Origin: Megalobrama amblycephala
Taxonomy: Eukaryota > Chordata > Actinopteri > Cypriniformes > Xenocyprididae
Direction: 5' to 3'
DNA length: 64,000 nucleotides
NCBI RefSeq assembly: GCF_018812025.1
Contig: NC_063061.1
Span: forward strand, 32,002,509-32,066,508
Of the stretch, positions 31,504 to 42,805 are shown piece after piece. A model generated the notes under the pieces. That model searched no databases. It saw only the letters and a list, made by a program, of their open reading frames with translations, and was not told the DNA's origin. Positions within the stretch are counted from its first letter, which is position 1; each line of letters opens with the position of its first letter. A program made the translations under genes and the position numbers.

Positions 31504-31862
31504 TACGTATAAGTGGTTACTCTCAATGCAATTCATACTCTTCCTCTCCATTAAGATGTTCTGCTGTGTGGCTGTTCTCAGAGCTCTGAAGCAGTCAGGA
31601 CCAGGAGAGAGAGGGAGAGAGAGAGGAGGAAAACCACATGAAGAGAAGAGCATTTCATCTCATTCAAGTAACTGTTGTGAACACAGTTATCACATATGTT
31701 CCATTTACCATAACTGGATTGGTATCTGCTCTGACAGCACAGCTTTATCATATTCTCTGGTCACTTAGTTATATTTGCTTTACGCTGGCTGGTTTAGTAC
31801 CACCAGTTCTTTACCTGCACCGAATTGGAAAACTGTCCTTCCTCAGCTTCTGGAACAAGTAG

Positions 31863-32690
31863 AGTTAATTAGTATCACTTCAAATCGGGATATGATAAAA
31901 GTGAAGATAAAAATGTGACTTTGGATGTATTCTCACTTAGCTGGTTTGGTTTTATTAAAGTAAACAGTCTATCACAGTCATGTCAATTATAAAATAATCA
32001 GTGAATGTCAATTTTTTTTCATGTATTTGAGTTAAAAAATTTAAGACCATTTGTATGGTCTGACAGATCATAGCCATTGTGCACAGTACAATCAAGCTTA
32101 AATACATTTACAGAAATGTTGTGTCTCTTGGTCATTTTGTTTCTATGTTGACTGTACTGTATTATATTGTGGCCTGGTGACTGCAGGGTTTGGACATTTA
32201 ATAATTGTGAATAAGCATACTGTCATGCAAGAAAAGAAATGCAAGAAATATGCCTTGTATAATTCATAAAATTGTGTATTCTTTTTCATTACAACCTTTA
32301 TGTAAGTGAGTCAAATGTTTTAAATGCATTCACTAAAAAGATTCATTCACTGACCCTTCTCTGCAGTTTACATTGTTGTGCCATTGACATTTAAATAAAT
32401 AAATAAATAAAAACATCTATGATGAAGTATCTTTAATGTTACTCCAGTCTGGATCTGACATCAAAAAGCCTGTAAAAAAAAAAAAAAAAAAAAAAAACTG
32501 TAAGAAACAAAGGAATCATAATTAATGGGTGACAACTACACCGGCAAATGAGTTTTTTTTTTTTTTTTTTTGCATTCATGCAAATTAAAACCCAGAGTTC
32601 TGAAATTCAGTTTCCACAGAGAAGTGCAATATTTTTCTGTCCTGTTGTTTACTCAAGACAGTCTATTTTTTGTAACCTCATGATTTTCAT
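31863..32690. other. 3' flank of E and upstream region of F
   Basis: No gene. From about 32085 it is paralogous to 51325 onward, marking the left part of the segmental duplication. Poly-A (32475-32497) and poly-T (32552-32571) runs are present. Confidence 0.6.
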
Positions 32691-32808
32691 TTTGCATAGT
32701 GTCCTATGTGATGAAAATGAAATCATTGAAGTCTGACAGCTGTGAAGTGACTATAAAACAGCAGTGAGCTTCATGTCAAGCCAGAAAGACTGAACATTCA
32801 TTCTTCAG
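32691..32808 (+). promoter_or_regulatory. TATA promoter and exon 1 of receptor F
   Basis: CATTTTGCATAGTGTCCTAT, GACAGCTGTGAAGTGAC and TATAAAA at 32752-32758, then CAGCAGTGAGC and exon 1 ending CATTCTTCAG at 32808. Nearly identical to H apart from small changes. Confidence 0.7.
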
Positions 32809-33060
32809 GTGAATGCTACTTGAAATCCTATATATGAAAGCGACACATTTAAATTAATATTATCATACCGTATGATACTTAGCATGCAATATATTATCTG
32901 GTATAATTTGGGTATTGTGTTGAATTGCACACTGGGTTGTATTAAAATTACCTGCATTAATGCATAATTTTACCTTCAGATCTTCTGCTTCACGTTGATT
33001 GATTTTATTGACTTTTTTTTTTTTTCTTTTTGCTGCATTTACACTTCTTTCTTTCCATAG
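32809..33060 (+). other. 5'UTR intron of receptor F
   Basis: Donor GTGAATGC. Acceptor TCTTTCCATAG ends at 33060. An upstream in-frame ATG at 32999 lies in this intron and was not used. Confidence 0.6.
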
Positions 33061-33103
33061 GTCACAATTGCTCCTTTTGTGCTTCTGGTTGGAGAAGATA
33101 AAC

Positions 33104-33967
33104 ATGGAACTAATGAAGAACTTCACCACACCTCATTCATCTGCCAACCACACATTTTTTCCATTTTGGGAAATAGGAATGTTTGAAATTTGTATGCTTA
33201 CCTGCAGCTTCATCTCTGGTGTTTCTATACACTCCTATGTGATCTGGCTCATCATCACAGGAACAGGAAGTGGAGTTTTAGCAGAGTTCCTCAACATCAG
33301 TCTCTCTCTTTGTGGGATCATTTTCTCTCTGAATTCTTTGCTCATTCTGATCACAAATTGGTTTCGGTTTCCAGTTCTCATGTCATTAACACAGTTTTTA
33401 GTTGGACTAGGCATCACTGGTCGTCCTCTGTTTCAGTGTCTGATGTGTGTTGAGCGTTACCTGGCAGTGGTTCATCCTGTAACCTTTCTGAAGTTCAAAC
33501 CTCTCAGATATAAAGTGATCTGCTGCACTGTGGCCTGGATAATCACCATTGGCTACTGTTTTTTCTCCATGATTGTTTTTGTCTCGTTTCCCTCTTATAT
33601 TTATACATTGCTGTTCTCCACACAGTTCATCTTCTTCCTCTCCATTCAGTTGTTTTTCCTGGTGGCTGTTCTCAGAGCTCTGAAGCAGTCAGGACCAGGA
33701 GAAAGAGGGAGAGGGAGAGAGGAGGAAAACCACATGAAGAGAAGAGCATTTAATCTCATTGTAGTAACTACTGTTAGCTTGGTTATTGCATATGTTCCTT
33801 TTACTATGACTGGATTAGTCAGTATTTTGATAGAAAAGAGTTCTTCAGCCATCTGGTCAGTTTGTTATATTTGTTTTATGCTGGCTGATTTAGTTCAGCC
33901 TGTTCATTATCTGCACCGGAATGAAAAACTCTTATGCTTTTTTGTGAGAAAAGAACTTAATCTGTGA
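33104..33967 (+). CDS. Receptor F: class A 7TM GPCR, intact
   Basis: 287 residues from ATG 33104 (MELMKNFTTPH), the start aligning with D and H and preceded by GAGAAGATAAAC as in H. Sequons NFT and NHT in the N-terminus. Shows GVSIHSYVIWLI in TM1, CVERYLAVVHPVTFLKFKPL at TM3/ICL2, GPGERGRGREEEN in the third loop, YVPFTMTG in TM6 and QPVHYLHR in TM7, so Gln-Pro is kept and the Tyr of the NPxxY position is present. C-terminal tail is longer than in H (ends RKELNL). Closest relative is H; the pair arose by a recent segmental duplication. AATAAA lies near 34060. Ligand unknown. Confidence 0.86.
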   Translation: MELMKNFTTPHSSANHTFFPFWEIGMFEICMLTCSFISGVSIHSYVIWLIITGTGSGVLAEFLNISLSLCGIIFSLNSLLILITNWFRFPVLMSLTQFLVGLGITGRPLFQCLMCVERYLAVVHPVTFLKFKPLRYKVICCTVAWIITIGYCFFSMIVFVSFPSYIYTLLFSTQFIFFLSIQLFFLVAVLRALKQSGPGERGRGREEENHMKRRAFNLIVVTTVSLVIAYVPFTMTGLVSILIEKSSSAIWSVCYICFMLADLVQPVHYLHRNEKLLCFFVRKELNL

Positions 33968-33999
33968 CATTTTGTTGAGTTTCTAATACTTATATTGTC

Positions 34000-35100
34000 T
34001 GATTTGCAACTGTGTCTTATTTTGTTGTAATGATCCGCTGACTACTACATTGCTACTTAACAAATAAATGAATATTTAGACAGGAAAAATGCAGGTATAT
34101 TGCAACGTGTTCAAGCTGAAAGATTCTAGAACACATTTATGGTGGTGTTAACCGTATGTTCTGTTGTTTAGTGTTATGTAGAGTTTAGATTTATACAATA
34201 TAAAGGTGTGCTTTGTTATTTACTTCATGCTCATTTTATTTCATTTTCTGTAAAAAAATATGACAGTATCATATTGTATACATAGGGCCTAATCATATAT
34301 TTATTATTAGTATTTATACAAAATCAATATTAAAATGTTACACAATCAGAAATTGAAAAACTATTTAATAATTCAAATATAGGTTTTGCATATGGTATTT
34401 AATAAAAATAATTATTAAATAAAAATGCCTTGCTTAATTCATAGTTCATTATTTTTTTTATTTACAACTTTTATAAAATAAAGCTAATGTGTGATTGATC
34501 CGAGTACACAATCCGACAGCAATTTAAAAAGTACATTAAAAAAATAAATAATAGAAGTTATTTGATAAAAGACTCAAATATGGGATCTGCAAGTGGTATT
34601 TAATAAAACAGTTATTAAATTATCATTAATTTATCATATCGTACAATGTTTTTACCATTTAAGTAGACATCGAATAGTAGAAAGTGTGTATGATGTATAG
34701 TGTTTTAGTTGATAGCAGCCTACTTTTGACAAAGCTGATTTCTGAGAAACGCTATTTGATTTAAGTATACGCTGCTCATTTCATAGTTTCATAGTTTCAT
34801 TTGTTTAATATCGTCATTCATCCTGCAAGGTTTAAAACATTTAAATACATATCAAATAGTATATGTTTATGATGCAGTATTTTATTGATGTATTAGAATA
34901 ATTTTGACAAAGCTCTGATTTCTGAGAGACAAACAGCGAGGATATTTGATTTGCGCTGAGCTCAGTTTACACTCATTCACTTCACACACACATTAGCCTA
35001 TTGCGTAATAATTTTTGAGATTTATGTAATTTTTGGCTATCTCTCGGCTCACCTGTTATTCATCAAACACAAGGAGTGACTGACTACTTTCCCATACACT
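34000..35100. other. Intergenic, no gene seen
   Basis: AT-rich. 34000-34595 is the right part of the duplication shared with 53600-54106. The remainder shows repeated 'catttaa(g/a)ta(g/c)a...aaatagta' segments, possibly a decayed internal duplication. Confidence 0.45.
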
Positions 35101-35628
35101 GAGTGAGACCATGGACGTCTCTCAAGCTGTCGCGATCTTTCTTAACGCTCTGTGGAACGACGGATCGCGGTACCGCTTCAGTTCACGCAGAGAGCACATG
35201 AACCGACCACATCCCTGTCAACATTCCCGTTTTTGCTGGGAGTCTCCCGTATTTCACACCCATCTCCCGCCCCCTCCCGTTTTGCTATTTCTCCCGGGAA
35301 ATTTCCATAATTTGTATGGCCCAAATATCGTTATAAGAAGAATAATCAAATATATTATTCCAAGGTTGTCTCCATGTTGCCAGATCTTGTATGAAACGCA
35401 TTATACTCGCGCAATCGACACATCATACAAATTCAAACCTATTTGTGACCTCAACCTGGAAACCTACAACCCCGTTGAGCTGTTGATATCTGCGCAGTCC
35501 ATGCGAGAAGTTGAATCAAAATAATATGCCCCAAATAATCAAATTAAAATCAAATTGCAAGCTCCTGAATCGAAATCGAATCCAAATGTGAAATGTGTGT
35601 CAATGCCCAGCCCTAGTGTCAATATATA

Positions 35629-35683
<55 letters not shown>

Positions 35684-36076
35684 TCTACCCCATGTCCATG
35701 TAATTTTTTTTATTTTTTACCGTTTACCGCATTCCCAGTTACGGGTTCTGACGTCACATGGCCCGCGAAACAACAATGGCAGCCCTTACGGATGTGGTGT
35801 TTATGCAAGTGCACAGTAAAATGAAAGGTATAACAGCTTCTCTTGCCTTATGCGCCGTTTTCCTCCTCTGTTTCCCTCAAATAAGCAAGGAGTAAGCACC
35901 TTTGGCGATAGAAATAATTGTTCATGAGCATAAGCCCCGTACAGTCCGCCATGTTGGTTTGTTTACACTTTTACGCAGTTCGGCGTGACTCCATGACTCC
36001 GGGAACACTACAAAGTCGTGAGTCGTGATTTGAAGTCGTGACTTACGGGCTCAAAAACCTGCCTGGAATGCAGCAT
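35101..36076. other. GC-rich repeat-like stretch
   Basis: A 137-codon open frame at 35111-35524 has no recognised domain and contains repeat-style CTCCCGT runs, so I do not call it a gene. A (TA)n tract lies at about 35633-35676. Confidence 0.4.
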
Positions 36077-36230
36077 AAGTTCCTCCCGTTCACTCAGTCT
36101 TTGTCCGTTCACCATCCGACTATGCTGTGTTGCACCTCTCTGCCTGTTCTCCTGTGGATTGTTTTATTAAACTAGTTTTTTGGATATATTCTTCTCATCT
36201 GTGTTACCTTCCTGCAACCAGCCATGACAG

Positions 36231-36665
36231 ATGAACGGACCGCCTAACTTTGATGAACGGGCTATGTTCATCACCGTGGCCCGGGAAAGCCACAATTTTT
36301 TTTTTCCTTTGCCACAAACTTTTGATTTTTTGGCCAACCAGAGCTTGTTGGAGGATGAAACCCTCAACACCCTGTTCTGGATCGGGGCCAATTTCCACCA
36401 CACCACCCACCTTCCAGACACCACCGGACTTAATTGGAGGGAAGCCGTATTTGGGTGTTTGGAATGCGTGCGGTCCCGATCCAGAACCCGGCCAGACCCA
36501 GAGCCCAGCAAGTCACTACCGCGATCGACGACGCCTGAGCCCCCCGCAGACTGGAAGCTTCCGCCTGCCGCGGCGTTAAAGCCTACGCCCGTGGACGAAA
36601 GGGTGGAACTCAACATCGCCCTGAAGCCGAAGCACCGCAAAGAGTCTGACCGGGGTGTGAGCTGA
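36231..36665 (+). CDS. Gag-like ORF of the short-LTR element
   Basis: 144 residues, starting three bases after the left repeat. Composition: an N-terminal half with many aromatics (DFLANQSLLEDETLN, FWIGANFHH) and a Pro/Arg/Ser-rich C-terminal half. I recognise no enzyme motif and no zinc knuckle. It may encode a structural or Gag-derived protein, or a fragment of a longer frame, since the DNA downstream to 36954 is also element-derived. Function unknown. Confidence 0.45.
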   Translation: MNGPPNFDERAMFITVARESHNFFFPLPQTFDFLANQSLLEDETLNTLFWIGANFHHTTHLPDTTGLNWREAVFGCLECVRSRSRTRPDPEPSKSLPRSTTPEPPADWKLPPAAALKPTPVDERVELNIALKPKHRKESDRGVS

Positions 36666-36953
36666 CGTCATCATCAATCGCCGTGGGAGTCCTTGTGGAG
36701 TTCGAGGGGATGGATGCGAGCCCCCCCAACCCCCCGCCACTGAGAGCGAGCATCAGATGGACTTATTGGACAGTTTTATTGAGTGTGGTGAGATAAATTA
36801 CTTGTGTCCCTGCAATTCTTATGAATCTGAGTCATCGCCAGTTCTGTTATCCCCACCCAACCTCCCTCTCCCACCACCTCAAATAACTGCTATTAAGGAC
36901 ACTTTATTTTTGGGTTCCTGTGCCACTCTTCACGTCCAGACCATCGCCAAGCC

Positions 36954-37173
36954 TGTCACCCAGTCATCATTAGTTCATTTGAATCACCTGTGTCCCATTA
37001 ATTACCCTGTTATGTTTGCTATTTAAGTTCCTCCCGTTCACTCAGTCTTTGTCCGTTCACCATCCGACTATGTTGTGTTGCACCTGTCTGCCTGTTCTCC
37101 TGTGGAATGTTTTATTAAACTAGTTTTTTGGATATATTCTCCTCATCTGTGTTACCTTCCTGCAACCAGCCGT

Positions 37174-37176
<3 letters not shown>
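36954..37176 (+). repeat. Right LTR of the short-LTR element
   Basis: TGTCA...TGAC ends, GTTTTATTAAAC signal-like region, and a 152-bp match to the left copy. Confidence 0.6.
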
Positions 37177-37177
<1 letters not shown>

Positions 37178-37215
<38 letters not shown>

Positions 37216-37350
37216 ATTATACAATTATTACAATTTTTGGTAACACTCTACTTAAAGTCTCTATATAATGTATATATAGAGGATATACAGTATATATAAA
37301 TGCTGTATATACTGTATTTATATATAAATACAGTATATACAGTATATATA
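37178..37350. repeat. (TA)n and TATACAGTATA-rich low complexity
   Basis: TA run, then palindromic TATACTGTA/TACAGTATA units. Confidence 0.8.
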
Positions 37351-37540
37351 AAAGCCCATGGCTTGCCTTGAACATGGGCTGGTATATGCAAATTTTGGGG
37401 GCATAAATAATAATGATCCCTACTGTTACATAACATGTATGTTTGGATTCACCCTTTTTTTCCATGGTGTTTTTTACGAGATTTACATATGAAGGAGGAA
37501 ACAATGGTGTTTGAAGATTATATACTCTATATACTGTATA
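37351..37540 (-). mobile_element. Fragment of AGGTGCCC-type element, reverse
   Basis: Reverse complement of the left part of 41480-42448 (CCATTGTTTCCTCCTTC, ATTTGCATATACCAGCCCAT). 67 bp of it (37359-37425) are exactly inverted at 41140-41206. Confidence 0.7.
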
Positions 37541-37740
37541 TATAAATGCATTGTAATGCACTTTATTATGCATTGTATTGTCTCACAAATAACAGCAGTT
37601 ATAATACTAAATAACTTATATAACTTATTTATTCATTGTTACGCCTTTAGAAAGTAAAATGCACTAAAACACTTGACAAACAGTCAATTTCAGATGTAAC
37701 AAGGAATCTGCAAATATTACAACACATTTTAACATTGGTT
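37541..37740. other. Flank of the Gypsy remnant
   Basis: No LTR boundary is recognised here. Confidence 0.3.
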
Positions 37741-39061
37741 ACTATTATTTATGAAATAATACAGTATAGCCTAATGTGTTATATTGGACATTATTCAGAT
37801 TCCATCTGGTCGCAAAACAATCCAGTAACGCAGACATATTCAGGCTTCGTCGAACACTTCCGGGAAGTGTTTGGAAAACCATCTTGGGATTCATCTATCG
37901 GTGAGAAACTGTATAATTTGAAACAAGGAAAGTTGTCTGTTAACGAATATGCTCTGCAGTTCAGAACTCTCGCTGCCCGGAGCGGATGGAACGAACAAGC
38001 GCTGCTGACGTCATACCATCAAGGACTGGATCCTCGAGTGTGGTTGCATCTCGCTGCATACGAGGATACCATCGGGCTTGAACGCTTCATCCAGCTGTCA
38101 ATACGCTTCGCCACTCGTATGCAGTCATGTCTCGAAGAGCATCAGGGTCAGAGCCTCCACAACACCTTACTCTGCCGGCCAGAATCCGTCAGCACTCCAG
38201 AACCAGCACATGAACCCATGCAAGTGGAATCTTCACGGCTGACTCCGACGGAAAGACAGAGAAGGCTGACCCAGAATTTGTGTTTATACTGCGGATTACT
38301 GGGGCATGTACTCTCCTCATGCCCTACACGTCCTCTACGTCCCATGGTGAGTGCCATTATCTCTACTCTCCAGACGCAAAAGCCACTCACCACGACTATA
38401 ACTCTTACTGCTGCCGATGTTTCTCTTCCAGTCTCCGCCCTTCTCGATTCTGGGTCAGCGGGAAATTTCATCTCTGGCGCCCTCTGTCATCAGCTCAACA
38501 TCAAGACCACGAACATGCCGACCACCTACCAGATCCACTCAATAACAGGCAAACCTGTGAGTAATAGATGAGTCAGCCGCATCACGGAACCAGTTCAACT
38601 ACAAGTCGGAGTGCTGCATATCGAATACATTCAACTGCTGGTTCTGGAGGGTTCCACCACTGACGTGATACTAGGGCGTCCGTGGTTGCAGCAGCATGAT
38701 CCCATCCTCTCTTGGAGAACTAGAGAAGTCCTGAAGTGGGGCGAAACCTGCTTTCCCAAGTGTTTCTCCGTCCTGCCTGTTCCCAAGTCTCCTTGCTCCA
38801 ACGTTCTTCCAGTCTGTGCCACATCCGTTAAGAGTCCCCTCGAGAAACGATCTGTGGACATCCCGTCCTGCTACGCCCCCTTCAGCAACGTATTCTGCCC
38901 CAAGAGAGCCTCCAAGCTGCCTCCACACCGGCCATGGGACTGCGCCATCGACCTGCTTCCGGGTGAGTCAGTGCCAAGGGGTAAAATTTACCCCTTATCC
39001 ATCCCGGAGGAGAAGGCCATGGTGGATTACATCGAGGAGGCATTGGCTCAGGGATACATCT
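37741..39061 (+). pseudogene. Ty3/Gypsy gag-protease remnant
   Basis: A frame open to a TGA at 38569 encodes Gag-like sequence (FVEHFREVFGKPSWD, LYNLKQGKLSVNEYALQFR), a CCHC knuckle (CLYCGLLGHVLSSCP) and the start of an aspartic protease (ALLDSGSAGNFIS, with DSG as active-site triplet). After the TGA the same frame continues with VILGRPWLQQHDP, the protease/linker end, up to EEALAQGYI just before RT, closing with a second TGA at 39061. Two in-frame stops and a missing 5' start make it defective. Parent element: chromovirus-like fish Gypsy. Confidence 0.8.
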
Positions 39062-39898
39062 GACCATGTACTTCCCCTGCTGCATCCAGCTTCTTCTTCG
39101 TGGCGAAAAAGGACGAGGCTTGCGGCCATGTATCGACTATCGAGCTCTCAACGCCATCACTGTCAAATTCAGATATCCCCTTCCTCTTGTCCCAGCTGCC
39201 CTGGAACACATCCGGATGGACGAGGGAAGGTGGCAGCTATTAAGAACTGGCCAACTCCCACTACCGTCAAAGAGCTCCAACGTTTCCTTGGCTTTGCCAA
39301 ATTTTACAGAAGATTTATCCAGAATTACAGTTCCATTACCAACCCACTTACAAGCCTCCTCCGCAACAAGCCCAAGTCTCTGTCCTGGACTGCATCCGCC
39401 ACAGAAGCTTTTAACACCTTGAAACAGGCCTTCACGACCGCTCCACTCCTGGTGCATCCCGACCCTGACAAACCCTTCGTCGTGGAAGTCGACGCCTCAA
39501 ACACCGGAGTTGGAGCGGTATTGTCGCAGCAGCAGGGCAACCCGAGCCGACTCCATCCATGTGCCTTCTTCTCCCGCAAGCTCAACCCGGCGGAGGTGAA
39601 TTACGACATCGGCAACAGAGAACTTCTAGCAGTCAAGATGGCTCTCGAGGAGTGGAGGCATTGGTTAGAGGGAGCCCGACACCCGTTCCTAGTCCTAACG
39701 GATCACAAAAACCTGGAGTACCTTCGAGCCACCAAGAGGCTCAATCCTAGACAAGTCCGCGAGATCACAAAAACCTGGAGTACCTTCGAGCCACCAAGAG
39801 GCTCAATCCTAGACAAGCCCGCGAGCAAAACCTTTCACATTGCTTTCAGCTGCACTCTAGCTGCAAAAAGGGCCCCAGCATTGAGGGACTTCATCTGA
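39062..39898 (+). pseudogene. Gypsy RT-RNase H remnant, active site deleted
   Basis: RT finger/palm start [20 protein letters not shown] is followed within about 60 nt by the post-catalytic region ([31 protein letters not shown]), so the segment holding YxDD is deleted. RNase H follows with [33 protein letters not shown] and [11 protein letters not shown] 62-bp tandem duplication (39701-39762, 39763-39824) then shifts the frame. Integrase is absent. It cannot supply replication enzymes. Confidence 0.82.
39701..39824. repeat. 62-bp tandem duplication
   Basis: Two adjacent copies starting GATCACAAAAACCTGGAGTA, differing at one T/C position. 62 is not a multiple of three, so the frame shifts. 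Confidence 0.92.
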
Positions 39899-41130
39899 CC
39901 CTTACGGCTCCTACAGCAGCGCAGCCCAGTCCGCAAAGGACTTCTGCATAGGCAGACATTGCTTGTACCACACGGCTCCTCAGCGACGCAGCCAGCCTGC
40001 AAAGGAACCTGTGAAGATTCATCTGACCCAGCTGCCCAGTCCATCCTAAAGGACCCTCTTGGCGCAACTGAAGTTCAGCATCCTCCAGCCCAGCGTGGCA
40101 CGACTACTGGATCGCAACTCCGCGCCCTCCCACTGCACGCAGCCTGCATCATCAGTGGAAGACGTCTCTGCTACCGGAGTGATCACCCGACTGTGTGGAA
40201 CGTAAATATAAACTTACCAAACCTCTTTTCTAGAGACCTTGGCATTAGTTTATACATGCAGCATTTGTTTTTCTAACCTGTTTAGATAACAGTTACTTGA
40301 GGTCAGCTTGTTACAAATAATAGGGATATTATTTGTTGGATGATAAATAAGCAATTATTTATCACTATTTTACCAGAGCCATTAGGTGGCTTCCATAAGA
40401 AGCATTCCCATACGATTCTCTTCCATCCTACATTCAGTTCAACAGCATTGCATTTATCCATTCTGTGTTCACTTAATTTATTTGTTTCTTTGATTTAATT
40501 CAGTATTCTCCTTTGATTATTATTTTACTATCTTTTAGAAGTGCATAATTATTATTTCATTATTAATCGTTGTGGTATTTACTCTTGCATGTTTATTGTT
40601 AATAAATTTCATTGATTTTATTATAACTGTGTCTTCCTTGTGATGATCAAAGATTCTACTAGTTGACCAGACTCACCAATCCTTCAGATAAATCAGTTGA
40701 CCGACTCCCTCCATTTTATATTGATTCTGAATTATTGAACAGCCCTTTTGGAGTGTTCTTAAATTGTTAAGATAGTATTCTTAACTGGTGCCCCGTATTA
40801 CAAAAGGGGGAGGGGTCATCTGATACACTCATAACCACACCTTAAGTGACACATGATCAAAAATCACTACGTCACAGGTGAATGGAGTAAAAATCACTAC
40901 ATTGTCTTCTATCTGGTGTGAAGTGTTGTTTGAAGTCATCTAGTCCATTCAGCAAGTATCATTCTCCATTGTCACTCTGCAACCACAAAAGGACAGTATC
41001 ATTCTCCATATCATTCATCAGTCACAAACTTGCATCTGTTTACTCACCTGTTGTCATCCATATACTCTGCTTGTGTTCAATAAACTACCTGTTAACCTAT
41101 CTTCTGTCTCCCGGCTGGTCCTATTGTAAC
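39899..41130. mobile_element. Gypsy 3' region and LTR-like sequence
   Basis: 40590-40862 matches 21665-21960 in reverse. 40863-41130 ends GTGTTCAATAAACTACC...CCTATTGTAACA, with an AATAAA signal near 41079, as in an LTR end. No integrase coding is recognised, and exact LTR limits are not resolved. Confidence 0.45.
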
Positions 41131-42805
41131 ATTATGCAACAGTAGGGATCATTATTATTTATGCCCCCAAAATTTGCATATACCAGCCCATGTTCAAGGC
41201 AAGCCAGTATTAACGTTGTGGAGCTGCACAGCCAAATCATCAGAAGTTCTGCAGGTATTGTGATGTAAGCAAGCACAGACAATAGCAAAAATGGTAGATG
41301 GATCGATAATAACTGTTCATGATCCATGATATCATGATATATTTAGTGACATTTCTAAATTGCCCTTCTAAATGTTTCGTTAGCATGTTGCTGATGTACT
41401 GTTAAATGTGGTTAAAGTTACAATTGTTTCTTACTGTATTGACAGAGACCAGAAGCCATGTCTTTATTTTCATTTTTAAAGGTGCCCTCGAATGAAAAAT
41501 TGAATTTATCTTGCCATAGTTAAATAACAAGAGTTCAGTACATGGAAATGACATACAGTGAGTCTCAAACTCCATTGTTTCCTCCTTCTTATATAAATCT
41601 CATTTGTTTAAAAGACCTCCGAAGAACAGGCGAATCTCAACATAACACCGACTGTTACGTAACAGTCGGGGTGTATGCCCCCAATATTTGCATATGCCAG
41701 CCCACGGTCCCAGCATTATCATTATGAAAGGCATTAGACAAGGGCAAAACGTCTGGATCAACGTCTGAATCAACAGACTAGGTAAGCAAGCAAGAACAAC
41801 AGCGAAAAATGGCAGATGGAGCAATAATAACTGACATGATCCATGATATCATGATATTTTTAGTGATATTTGTAAATTGTCTTTCTAAATGTTTCGTTAG
41901 CATGTTGCTAATGTACTGTTAAATGTGGTTAAAGTTACCATCGTTTCTTACTGTATTCATGGAGACAAGAGCCGTCGCTATTTTCATTTTTAAACACTTG
42001 CAGTCTGTATAATGCATAAACACAACTTAATTCTTTATAAATCTCTCCAACAGTGTGTAATGTTTGCTTTAGCCACGCAGCATAGCCTCAAACTCATTCA
42101 AAATCAATGTAAACAATATAACAGTATACAATACTCACATAATCTGACGCATGCATGCCGCATGCATGACGAACACTTTGTAAAGATCCATTTTGAGGGT
42201 TATATTAGCTGTGTAAACTTTGTTACGGCACTGTTTAAGGCAAGCGCGAGCTCTGTGGGCGGAGAGCACAGGATTTAAAGGGGCCACAGCATAAATCGGC
42301 GCGTTTATAATGATGCCCCAAAATAGGCAGTTAAAAAAATGAATTAAAAAAAAATCTATGGGGTATTTTGAACTGAAGCTTCACAGACACATTCAGGGGA
42401 CACCTTAGACTTATATTACATCTTTTAAAAACATAATCTAGGGCACCTTTAACAGGAAAACGCATGTAGTCTGTACAATTCATGAACGCATCTTCATTCT
42501 TATTGAGTTTCTCTAACAGTGTGTAGCTTTAGCCACGTTAGCCGTGCAGCACACGATCAAACTCATTCAGAATCGAATTTTAGCAAACATCCACAAAATA
42601 TATGCCATACTTACTTGATCTGATATGCTGCACCACGAACAGTTTGTAAAGATCCATTTAGAGAGTTATATTAGATGTGTGAACTTCTGTATTATTTATG
42701 CAATGTTTAATGGAGTCATGAGCTTTGGGGCAGGGAGCACAAGCATTTAAAGGTGTATACACACCAAATCAGTGCATTTTTAATTCCACCCCAAAACAGG
42801 CATGA
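41131..42805 (+). mobile_element. Older AGGTGCCC-type element split by a younger copy
   Basis: 41131-41479 and 42449-42805 align with consecutive interior parts of the same family (TGCCCCCAAAATTTGCATAT; then GTGTGTAGCTTTAGCCACG). The younger 41480-42448 copy sits at a TTAA between them. Confidence 0.6.
41480..42448 (+). mobile_element. Complete AGGTGCCC-type TTAA element
   Basis: Ends AGGTGCCCTCGA and, inverted, AGGTGCCCTAGA, with TTAA on both sides (41476-41479, 42449-42452). 969 bp, non-coding. Confidence 0.75.

Larger units (their letters stand above)
27869..31862 (+). pseudogene. Receptor E: 7TM GPCR broken by two transposons
   Basis: Starts MSSSAVNFT at 27869 and is open through TM1-TM4 start, with FGVPTN, CVERYLAVVHPVTFLKFKSL and the VICCTVAC segment. 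It is then cut at 28306 by a 1.54 kb element, resumes for 65 bp (TWIITLG-like TM4), is cut again at 29916 by a 1.59 kb element, and resumes at 31504 with TM5. In the third loop the GA tract is 2 nt shorter than in A, shifting the frame, so even without the insertions the product would end early. TM6-TM7 (31638-31862) remain readable in the other frame with YVP and a PPVLY-like end. Non-functional. Confidence 0.88.
36077..37176 (+). mobile_element. Short-LTR retroelement, non-autonomous
   Basis: Two 152-bp direct repeats without indels, 36077-36228 and 37025-37176, differ at about 5 positions. Both end TGCAACCAGCC(A/G)TGAC and contain ATTAAA. The right copy extends left to TGTCACCCAG (36954), pairing with the terminal TGACA, so the complete LTR is about 220 bp and the left one is 5'-truncated. 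One open frame lies between them. No pol domains. Confidence 0.65.

Noticed and set aside
32999..33103. Upstream in-frame start for receptor F (and 52608 for H)
   Set aside because: Both sit in the 5'UTR intron before the acceptor; the MEL(M/I)KNFTT start is shared with D.
35111..35524. 137-codon protein gene
   Set aside because: No recognisable domain and repeat-like DNA at its core; likely chance frame over interspersed repeat sequence.
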